Shown in pieces: positions 9,497-15,907 of a stretch of DNA of 64,000 nt. Origin of the DNA: Frigidibacter mobilis. Lineage in GTDB: Bacteria; Pseudomonadota; Alphaproteobacteria; Rhodobacterales; Rhodobacteraceae. The stretch spans positions 2,728,001-2,792,000 of the forward strand of contig NZ_CP012661.1 of NCBI RefSeq assembly GCF_001620265.1, written 5' to 3'. Made by a program: the position numbers and the translations under genes. Each line of letters starts with the position of its first letter. Position 1 is the first letter of the stretch. A model generated the notes under the pieces. It did no database searches. It saw only the letters and a program-made list of their open reading frames with translations, and was not told the origin of the DNA.

Positions 9497-9690
9497 ATTT
9501 CATCGCTACGAATGAAAAAAGACCCCCGAAACCTTGCGGCTGCGGGGCTGCCCACAAGGGGCGCGTCGGCGTCGATACCCGCAGCGGTGCAGGCTTGGTG
9601 CAGGGCCACCCCTGCGGCGCCCCACAGCACGGCACAGCGGGGAATCGGGGCGGTTCTCGCGCGCGGTTTGCGCTCCGCGCCCTCTGGTCC
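9497..9690. other. intergenic region, low-GC patch to moxR
   Basis: This stretch separates the convergent LprI-like and MoxR genes. An A-run followed by GACCCCCG and a partial CGGGG complement (about 9514-9550) could form a weak terminator. Nothing else is recognised. Confidence 0.4.
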
Positions 9691-10533
9691 CTACCGTCGT
9701 TGCTGGCGGTCGAGGAAGGCCAGCCGTTCGAACAGCGCCACGTCCTGCTCGTTCTTCAGCAGCGCGCCATGAAGGCGGGGCAGCAGGCTGCGGCCGTCGC
9801 CCTTCAGGTCTTCGGGCGCCAGATCCTCGGCCAGGATCAGCTTCAGCCAGTCCAGCACCTCGGAGGTGGAGGGTTTCTTCTTCAGTCCCGGCTGTTCGCG
9901 CAGGGTGTAGAAGCGGGTCAGCGCCTCGGTCAGCAGCGCGTCCTTGATATCGGGGAAATGCACCCGGACGATGGCCCGCATGGTCTCGGCATCGGGGAAG
10001 CGGATGTAGTGGAAGAAGCAGCGGCGCAGGAAGGCGTCGGGCAGCTCTTTTTCATTGTTCGAGGTGATGATGATGACCGGCCGATGCTGCGCGCGCACGG
10101 TCTCGCCGGTCTCGTAGACGTGGAATTCCATGCGGTCGAGTTCCTGCAGCAGGTCGTTGGGGAACTCGATATCGGCCTTGTCCACCTCGTCGATCAGCAG
10201 CACCACGCGGCCCGGGGCCTCGAAGGCCTGCCACAGCTTGCCCTTGCGGATGTAGTTCCTCACGTCATGGACGCGGGCATCGCCCAGCTGGCTGTCGCGC
10301 AGCCGGCTGACCGCGTCATATTCATAAAGGCCCTGCTGCGCGCGGGTCGTGGATTTCACATGCCATTCGACCATCGGCAGGTTCAGGCTCGCCGCCACCT
10401 GCCGCGCCAGCTCGGTCTTGCCGGTCCCGGGCTCTCCCTTCACCAGCAGCGGCCGCTGCAGCGTGACCGCCGCATTCACCGCCACCGCCAGGTCCTCGGT
10501 GGCGACATAGCTGTCGGTTCCGCTGAATTTCAT
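9691..10533 (-). CDS. MoxR-family AAA+ ATPase
   Basis: A 280-residue AAA+ ATPase. Walker A is GEPGTGKT (residues 33-40) and Walker B is VVLLIDEVDK (110-119). A sensor-1 region ITSNNEKELPDAFLRRCFF is followed by a helical lid. MoxR ATPases usually act as chaperones that insert cofactors or remodel complexes together with a vWA-domain partner (CoxE-like) encoded next door. No such partner lies downstream here; the gene instead runs toward the low-GC patch and tRNA-Glu. The ATG at 10533 is the normal family start (MKFSGTDSYV). It is divergent from dksA. Confidence 0.88.
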   Translation of the reverse strand: MKFSGTDSYVATEDLAVAVNAAVTLQRPLLVKGEPGTGKTELARQVAASLNLPMVEWHVKSTTRAQQGLYEYDAVSRLRDSQLGDARVHDVRNYIRKGKLWQAFEAPGRVVLLIDEVDKADIEFPNDLLQELDRMEFHVYETGETVRAQHRPVIIITSNNEKELPDAFLRRCFFHYIRFPDAETMRAIVRVHFPDIKDALLTEALTRFYTLREQPGLKKKPSTSEVLDWLKLILAEDLAPEDLKGDGRSLLPRLHGALLKNEQDVALFERLAFLDRQQRR

Positions 10534-10714
10534 GTGTGTTTTCCGCCCGCTTGCGCCCCAGGTTCGGGCAGAGCCTAGACGGGCCGGCAAAACGCTGCAA
10601 GCGCGCGGTAGCCTAGTGACAAGGCTTTCGCCTTGGGCTATGGGGTGCCGCAAGGAGTGCCGGATGACGAGCGACATCGCCCAGGCAGGTTCCGGCCGAA
10701 TGGAGGGAGCAGAG

Positions 10715-11137
10715 ATGAAGGCAGAGGTCTTTCTTCCCGAGGACTACCGCCCGGCAGAGGGCGAGCCTTTCATGAATGAGCGGCAGCGCGAGTATTTCCG
10801 CCGCAAGCTTCATGTCTGGAAACAGGAGCTGATCGACCAGTCGGCCGAGACGCTGGAGGGGCTGCAGGACTCGGCCCGCAACGTGCCCGACATCGCCGAC
10901 CGCGCCAGCGAAGAGACCGACCGGGCGCTGGAGCTGCGCACCCGCGACCGCCAGCGCAAGCTGGTCGCCAAGATCGACGCTGCGCTGCGGCGGATCGACA
11001 ATGGCGAATACGGCTATTGCGAGATGACCGGCGAGCCGATCAGCCTCAAGCGGCTCGACGCGCGTCCGATCGCCACGATGACGCTGGAAGCGCAGGAACG
11101 GCACGAGCGGCGCGAGCGGGTTCACCGCGACGACTGA
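10715..11137 (+). CDS. dksA: DksA/TraR family RNA polymerase-binding regulator, single-cysteine type
   Basis: A 140-residue DksA homologue. DksA binds the RNA polymerase secondary channel and, with ppGpp, tunes rRNA, amino-acid and other promoters. The coiled-coil region carries the tip motif DIADRA (residues 59-64), equivalent to the functional DxxDxA of E. coli DksA. The zinc-finger region has only one cysteine (Cys102 in GYCEMTGEPIS), where four are usual. A single-cysteine DksA with DksA-like activity is known from Rhodobacter sphaeroides. The start at 10715 has GGAGGG seven bases upstream. An in-frame ATG at 10664 also has AGGAG at good spacing and would add 17 residues, so the start is not certain. 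Confidence 0.88.
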   Translation: MKAEVFLPEDYRPAEGEPFMNERQREYFRRKLHVWKQELIDQSAETLEGLQDSARNVPDIADRASEETDRALELRTRDRQRKLVAKIDAALRRIDNGEYGYCEMTGEPISLKRLDARPIATMTLEAQERHERRERVHRDD

Positions 11138-11168
11138 CGGCAGATGCAACATAGACAAGAATAACGGG

Positions 11169-11192
11169 CACCGGGGTCGCAAGGCTCCGGTG
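11169..11192 (+). terminator. hairpin downstream of dksA
   Basis: CACCGG pairs with CCGGTG, extended inward by a G-T and a G-C pair, around an 8-base loop. It lies 32 bases after the dksA stop and is followed by TGCTGCTTT. It ends about 20 bases before the next start. Confidence 0.4.
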
Positions 11193-11214
11193 TGCTGCTT
11201 TCGGGGGACGGGAA

Positions 11215-12402
11215 ATGCTGATCGGCACGAAGGTGACGGTGCTTGGCGCCGGGGTTGCGGGGCTGACGGTGGCACGGGCGCTGGCCCTGCGCGGGGCCGA
11301 GGTGACGGTGCTGGAACAGGCGCCCGAGATCACCGAGGTCGGCGCCGGGCTGCAGATCAGCCCCAATGGCGCTTGCGTCCTGAACGCTCTTGGCCTGGGG
11401 GACGTGATCGAGGCGGCGGGGATGCACGCCGAGGCGGTGGAACTCTGGGATGGCGGGTCGGGCACCCGGGTGCTACGGCTCGATGTCGGCAAGCTGCAGC
11501 CGGGCGCGCCCTACCGATTTGTCCACCGCGCCGACCTGATCGACCTTCTGGCTACCGGCGCGCGCGAGGCTGGGGTACAGATCCGTCTGCTGCAGCGCAT
11601 CGAGCGGGTCACACTCGGCGCGCACCCGCCCCGCATCACCACCGCACAGGGAGCCGAGATCGAATGCGGCCTGCTGATCGGCGCCGACGGGTTGCACTCT
11701 CGTCTGCGCGAGGCGCTGAACGGCGCCGTCGCGCCCTTCTTCACCCATCACGCCGCCTGGCGCGCGGTGATTCCCGCCGAACCCGGCATCGCCCCGGTGG
11801 CGCAGGTGTTCATGGGGGGCGGGCGGCATCTGGTCAGCTATCCGCTGCGCGGCGGCACCCTGCGCAACATCGTGGCGGTCGAGGAGCGGCACCGCTGGGT
11901 CGAGGAAAGCTGGTCGCTGCGCGATGACCCGATGGGCCTGCGCATCGCCTTCCGCGACTTCTGCCCCACCGTGCGCGGCTGGCTGGAGCTGGTGGAGGAG
12001 CCCTATCTGTGGGGCCTGTTCCGCCACCCGGTCGCCAAGCGCTGGCAGGCCTCGGGCCCCGAGGCGGGCGGCTGGGGCGCTGCAATCCTGGGAGATGCCG
12101 CCCACCCGACGCTGCCCTTCCTCGCCCAGGGCGCGGTGATGGCGCTGGAGGATGCCTGGGTGCTGGCGGAGTCGCTTGCCACCCACGACACCCAAGCCGC
12201 CGGCCTCGCCGCCTATCAGCAGCGCCGCGAGGCCCGCGCCGCCCGCGTGGTCGATGCCGCCACCCGCAACGCCCGCAACTACCACCTCTCGGGCCTGCCA
12301 AGAGCCGTGGCGCATCTGGGGCTAAGGGCGGCCGGGGCGCTGGCGCCGGGGAGGTTGCTCGGGCAGTTTGACTGGCTTTATGGGCATGATGTAACGGGGT
12401 GA
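11215..12402 (+). CDS. FAD-dependent monooxygenase (salicylate hydroxylase/UbiH-like)
   Basis: A 395-residue group A flavoprotein hydroxylase. It contains the FAD-binding GAGVAGLTVARAL at residues about 11-23, the DG motif LLIGADGLHSRLR near residue 155, and the GD motif ILGDAAHPTLPFLAQGAVMALEDA near residue 290. ITEVGAGLQISPNG is typical of the salicylate/3-hydroxybenzoate 6-hydroxylase group. Members use NAD(P)H and O2 to hydroxylate aromatic rings. The substrate here cannot be deduced because no aromatic-pathway genes adjoin. The ATG follows GGGGACGGGAA. It sits between dksA and nirK on the same strand with its own short leader. Confidence 0.82.
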   Translation: MLIGTKVTVLGAGVAGLTVARALALRGAEVTVLEQAPEITEVGAGLQISPNGACVLNALGLGDVIEAAGMHAEAVELWDGGSGTRVLRLDVGKLQPGAPYRFVHRADLIDLLATGAREAGVQIRLLQRIERVTLGAHPPRITTAQGAEIECGLLIGADGLHSRLREALNGAVAPFFTHHAAWRAVIPAEPGIAPVAQVFMGGGRHLVSYPLRGGTLRNIVAVEERHRWVEESWSLRDDPMGLRIAFRDFCPTVRGWLELVEEPYLWGLFRHPVAKRWQASGPEAGGWGAAILGDAAHPTLPFLAQGAVMALEDAWVLAESLATHDTQAAGLAAYQQRREARAARVVDAATRNARNYHLSGLPRAVAHLGLRAAGALAPGRLLGQFDWLYGHDVTG

Positions 12403-12519
12403 GGGGGAACCGCTCATATCGCGGCAGTTGCTGCTGCGAGCGAAGTGCCTTTCGTTACAGAAGTTTGGCAGAAGGCCAGACGCAATAGGCGAGGCCCGCA
12501 TCCATACAGGCCCAAAGGG

Positions 12520-12544
12520 AAATGCGCTTCGATGAAGAGCATTT
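12520..12544. repeat. 25-bp hyphenated palindrome upstream of nirK
   Basis: AAATGC and GCATTT (6 bp) enclose CTTC and GAAG (4 bp) about a GAT centre, with one mismatched base between the two arms on each side. It lies about 160 bases before the NnrR-like site. It could be an operator or a transcript hairpin behind the monooxygenase gene. No factor is identified. Confidence 0.45.
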
Positions 12545-12679
12545 CGACGCTGGCGCCCCAAATCCAGTTCTCCCTGCCCAAGCTCCTGCCGGTCCCCGCA
12601 GAATGTCCGCCTCCACCGCCAGGCGTCCGCGCCGCCCGCCGGTTCTATGGCCGAACCCCGCAGTCAACCGCATCCGACG

Positions 12680-12693
12680 TTGTGGCATCACAA
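12680..12693. promoter_or_regulatory. NnrR/FNR-type binding site for nirK
   Basis: TTGTG-GCAT-CACAA is a perfect 5-4-5 palindrome of the CRP/FNR superfamily. NnrR, the nitric-oxide-responsive activator of denitrification genes in Rhodobacter, uses sites of this TTGNG-N4-C(A/G)CAA kind. Its centre (12686.5) is 31 bases before the centre of the -10-like element at 12715-12720. This implies a start near 12728 and activator position about -41.5, the class II geometry. No -35 element is needed or seen. Confidence 0.75.
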
Positions 12694-12714
12694 TGTCGGC
12701 AGGTGGGCAGCGGC

Positions 12715-12720
12715 GTATAT
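12715..12720 (+). promoter_or_regulatory. candidate -10 element of nirK
   Basis: GTATAT, the most AT-rich hexamer before nirK, is placed correctly for a class II activator bound at 12680-12693. The predicted transcript starts near 12728 with a leader of about 26 bases that includes the ribosome site. Confidence 0.5.
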
Positions 12721-12753
12721 CGGGGAAACGGACCATGCTCAAGGAGAAATCGG

Positions 12754-13902
12754 ATGCTCACGAGACGCTCTGCCCTCATGGGGGCTGCCCTGATTGCCGC
12801 CTCTCCCTACCTCATCAAGACGGCCACGGCCGAAGAGGTGATGGACACCTCGGCAGCGGCGCCGGTCGATCTGTCCAATCTGCCGCGCCGCAAGGTGAAG
12901 CTGGTGGCCCCGCCTTTCGTGCACGCGCATGAGCAGGTGGCGACGACCGGTCCCGCGATCATCGAATTCGAGATGAAGATCATCGAGAAGGAGATGCAGG
13001 TCGACGAAGATGCCTGGATCCAGGCGATGACCTTCAACGGATCCGTCCCCGGCCCGATGATGGTGGTGCATGAAGGCGACTATGTGGAGTTGACCCTGTT
13101 CAACTCGCCCGAGAACATGATGCAGCACAATATCGACTTTCACGCGGCGACCGGCGCGCTTGGCGGCGGGTCGCTGACGCTGGTCAACCCCGGCGAAAAG
13201 ACGGTGCTGCGCTTCAAGGCGACGCGACCGGGGGTGTTCGTCTATCACTGCGCGCCGGGCGGACCGATGATCCCTTGGCACGTCGTGTCGGGCATGTCGG
13301 GCTGCATCATGGTGCTGCCGCGGGACGGGCTGAAGGACCATCTGGGCAAGCCGGTGTCCTATGATCGGGTCTATCATATCGGCGAAAATGACTTCTATAT
13401 CCCCCGCGGCGAGGACGGCGCCTACATGCGCTTTGCCGATGCCGGCGAGGGCTATTCCGACATGCTGGAGGTGATGAACCGCCTGATCCCGTCGCATGTG
13501 GTGTTCAACGGCCGCGTCGGCGCGCTGACCGGCGATAGAGCCCTGACCGCCGAGCAGGGAGAAACCGTGCTGTTCGTGCACAGCCAGGCCAACCGTGACA
13601 GCCGCCCGCATCTGATCGGCGGGCATGGCGATCTGGTCTGGGAAAGCGGCAAGTTCAACAATCTACCGGAGCGCGATCTGGAGACCTGGTTCATCCGCGG
13701 CGGCTCGGCCGGGGCGGCGCTCTATACCTTCCTGCAACCGGGGGTTTACGCCTACGTGAACCACAACCTGATCGAGGCGGTGAACCTTGGCGCCACGGCG
13801 CATGTGATCGTCGGCGGCGAGTGGAACAACGACCTGATGGAACAGGTGCTGGCCCCAGTGGAATATGACGTGCTGCACGAAGGGCGCACCGCGCTGCCGT
13901 AA
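12754..13902 (+). CDS. nirK: copper-containing nitrite reductase
   Basis: A 382-residue precursor of the NO-forming periplasmic nitrite reductase of denitrification. The start ATG has AAGGAG seven bases upstream. The leader [18 protein letters not shown] looks like a twin-arginine signal. Type 1 copper ligands are His125, Cys166, His176 and Met181, and type 2 copper ligands are His130, His165 and His337. The catalytic Asp128 and His248 are also present, so the enzyme should be active. Two cupredoxin domains span about residues 60-190 and 215-370. Expression is probably NO- and low-oxygen-dependent through the upstream palindrome. nirV follows 79 bases later. No nor, nap or nos genes are in the window. 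Confidence 0.97.
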   Translation: MLTRRSALMGAALIAASPYLIKTATAEEVMDTSAAAPVDLSNLPRRKVKLVAPPFVHAHEQVATTGPAIIEFEMKIIEKEMQVDEDAWIQAMTFNGSVPGPMMVVHEGDYVELTLFNSPENMMQHNIDFHAATGALGGGSLTLVNPGEKTVLRFKATRPGVFVYHCAPGGPMIPWHVVSGMSGCIMVLPRDGLKDHLGKPVSYDRVYHIGENDFYIPRGEDGAYMRFADAGEGYSDMLEVMNRLIPSHVVFNGRVGALTGDRALTAEQGETVLFVHSQANRDSRPHLIGGHGDLVWESGKFNNLPERDLETWFIRGGSAGAALYTFLQPGVYAYVNHNLIEAVNLGATAHVIVGGEWNNDLMEQVLAPVEYDVLHEGRTALP

Positions 13903-13981
13903 GAGGCCGGCGCGCAGGGCAGGGCGACGCTTGTCCCGAGCCGCCCCGCCCGTCTTTCACAATCCAGCCGCAGAGGGTGCG

Positions 13982-14794
13982 ATGAAACGCCGTGTCATTC
14001 CGGGTCTTCTGGCCGTTCTCGCCCTTGGCGCCGCGGCGGCCGCCCTGCTGGCCCCGCCCCGGGCGCCCGGGATCACTCCACCTGAAACCGTGCACATCGC
14101 CCCGGGGCCGCAGGAGTATCGCCCGGCGGGCGAGTTCCGGCAGGGCACGAGGATCGTCGACGCGCCGCTCATGCACGAGGCGGCGGCGGCGCTCGCGATC
14201 ATGAAATTCCATGTCTCCGAGGCGGACTATGCCCGCTGCGTAGCCGCGCACGCCTGCGCCCCCGCACCCGAAAGCGGGCTGCAGGGGGTGGCGCAAACCA
14301 ATGTCAACCATGACGACGCCGCTGCCTATGCCGCCTGGCTGTCCGACCAGACCGGCCAGAGCTGGCGGCTGCCGACCGATGCCGAATGGTTGCGCGCGGC
14401 GGGGGAGCGGGGCTTTAACGAGGGCTTTGCCGAGGAGGCCAATGGCGATGACCCCTCGCGTCGCTGGATCGCCAGCTATCTGCGCGAAGTGGAGTTGCGC
14501 GGCGAGGCCGATCTGCGACTGCATCCGATCGGCCATTTCGGGCTGAACGACCGCGGCGTTGCGGATATCTCCGGCAATGTCTGGGAATGGACCGACACCT
14601 GCTTTCAGAACGGTACGCTGACCGCCGATGGTCAGGCAATCGCCACAAGCGCGGACTATTGCGGCGTGCGGGCGGTGCAGGGCAAGCATCGCGCCTTCGT
14701 CATCGCCTTCATCCGTGATGCCCGGTCGGGGGGCTGTGCGGCCGGGGTGCCGCCGGACTATCTGGGCTTTCGGCTGGTGCGGGAGGGCGGGTAA
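13982..14794 (+). CDS. nirV: NirV, formylglycine-generating-enzyme-like protein
   Basis: A 270-residue protein of the SUMF1/FGE-sulfatase fold family. A signal peptide or membrane anchor covers residues about 1-25. Family motifs include NHDDAAAYAAWLSDQTG, WRLPTDAEWLRAAG, ADISGNVWEWTDTC and a final YLGFRLVREGG. In Rhodobacter and relatives, nirV lies directly behind nirK and is co-transcribed. Its exact role is unsettled, since nirK activity can be obtained without it. Several cysteines are present, but the paired catalytic cysteines of true formylglycine-generating enzymes were not identified. The ATG at 13982 gives the expected signal peptide. Confidence 0.88.
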   Translation: MKRRVIPGLLAVLALGAAAAALLAPPRAPGITPPETVHIAPGPQEYRPAGEFRQGTRIVDAPLMHEAAAALAIMKFHVSEADYARCVAAHACAPAPESGLQGVAQTNVNHDDAAAYAAWLSDQTGQSWRLPTDAEWLRAAGERGFNEGFAEEANGDDPSRRWIASYLREVELRGEADLRLHPIGHFGLNDRGVADISGNVWEWTDTCFQNGTLTADGQAIATSADYCGVRAVQGKHRAFVIAFIRDARSGGCAAGVPPDYLGFRLVREGG

Positions 14795-14903
14795 GGAAAT
14801 AGCGTGCCGTACCCACCGCCGCGCCGACCGGTCACTCTCCCTCCCCCCACCAGCACATGGTCCGTGGGTTTCTTCCGCCCCCCCCCTGACCTGCTTGCCT
14901 CCT

Positions 14904-14926
14904 GCCGCCGCCAGCCTGTCGGCGGC
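14904..14926. terminator. GC hairpin between nirV and the convergent dehydrogenase gene
   Basis: GCCGCCG and CGGCGGC (7 bp) around a 9-base loop, in the 175-bp gap between two convergent genes. No U tract is present. The rest of this gap is C-rich and shows no gene. Confidence 0.4.
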
Positions 14927-14969
14927 TTGCGGTGTCAGCAAAAGGCGCCAGGGCGGCCCCTGCGCCGGT

Positions 14970-15836
14970 TCAGTCCCGCAACCGGCGGATCAGCGAGGAG
15001 GTGTCCCACCGCCCGCCGCCCATCCGCTGCACGTCCTTGTAGAACTGGTCCACCAGCGCGGTCATCGGCAGGCTGGCGCCGGTCTCGTCGGCGGCCTGCA
15101 GGCAGATGCCCAGGTCCTTGCGCATCCAGTCCACCGCGAAGCCGAACTCGAAGCTGTCTGCAGCCATCGTCTTGTGGCGGTTCGCCATCTGCCAGCTGCC
15201 GGCGGCGCCTTGCGAGATCACCTCCACCACCGCCTCTATATCAAGGCCGGCGCGCTCGGCAAAGCTCAGGCCCTCGGCCAGCCCCTGGACCACGCCGGCA
15301 ATGCAGATCTGGTTGACCATCTTCGCCAGCTGCCCGGCCCCGCTGTCCCCCAACCGGCGGCAGATGCGGGCATAGGCGGCAATCACCGGCTCTGCCGCCA
15401 GATAGCCCGCCTCGGTCCCGCCGCACATCACCGACAGCACGCCGTTTTCCGCCCCCGCCTGCCCGCCTGACACCGGGGCGTCGACGAAACCCTTGCCCTG
15501 CCCGGCGGCAATCGCGGCCAGTTCGCGGGTGACGCGGGCCGAGACGGTGGTGTGGTCGACAAACACCGCCCCTGGCGCCATGCCGGCAAAGGCGCCGTCC
15601 TCGCCCAGGCAGACGGCGCGCAGGTCATCGTCATTGCCGACGCAGGCGAAGACCAGATCGGCCCCCGCCGCCGCTTCGGCCGGCGTGGCGGCAGATCGCC
15701 CGCCATGTGCCGCGACCCAAGCCCCGGCCCGCGCGGCGGTGCGGTTGTAGACGGTCACCTCATGCCCCTTGGCCGCCAGATGCCCCGCCATCGGAAAGCC
15801 CATCACCCCGAGCCCCAGAAATGCCAGCCTCGCCAT
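14970..15836 (-). CDS. beta-hydroxyacid dehydrogenase (3-hydroxyisobutyrate dehydrogenase / tartronate semialdehyde reductase family)
   Basis: A 288-residue NAD(P)-dependent oxidoreductase. The Rossmann motif FLGLGVMGFPMAGHL opens the protein. The substrate-binding signature FVDAPVSGGQAGAENG lies near residue 120, and GAGQLAKMVNQICIAGVVQG carries the catalytic lysine near residue 170. These enzymes oxidise or reduce short beta-hydroxyacids (3-hydroxyisobutyrate, tartronate semialdehyde, glyoxylate). The neighbours do not point to one substrate, so valine degradation versus glyoxylate metabolism stays open. Start is an ATG after GGAGAGGA on the minus strand. It is divergent from the acylase gene. 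Confidence 0.87.
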   Translation of the reverse strand: MARLAFLGLGVMGFPMAGHLAAKGHEVTVYNRTAARAGAWVAAHGGRSAATPAEAAAGADLVFACVGNDDDLRAVCLGEDGAFAGMAPGAVFVDHTTVSARVTRELAAIAAGQGKGFVDAPVSGGQAGAENGVLSVMCGGTEAGYLAAEPVIAAYARICRRLGDSGAGQLAKMVNQICIAGVVQGLAEGLSFAERAGLDIEAVVEVISQGAAGSWQMANRHKTMAADSFEFGFAVDWMRKDLGICLQAADETGASLPMTALVDQFYKDVQRMGGGRWDTSSLIRRLRD

Positions 15837-15907
15837 CGCGTCCTCTCCTCTGCCATTGCGGCCATAGCCGTTCTGCCCTAGTTATCCGGTCAGTCCCCGC
15901 CGTCAAC

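Larger units (their letters stand above)
12403..12753 (+). other. 351-bp leader region upstream of nirK
   Basis: This gap holds no convincing gene. An open frame through it (from 12445) has no database-like features and is the upstream extension of nirK. It contains a 25-bp hyphenated palindrome (12520-12544), an FNR/NnrR-type site (12680-12693), a -10-like element (12715-12720) and the nirK ribosome site AAGGAG (12741-12746). Confidence 0.6.

Noticed and set aside
8569..9690. A duplicated 3' end of tRNA-Glu marking an att site
   Set aside because: GGGCTGCC-like fragments near 9545 are short and GC-rich, and no copy of the T-arm sequence occurs downstream, so an att pair cannot be claimed.
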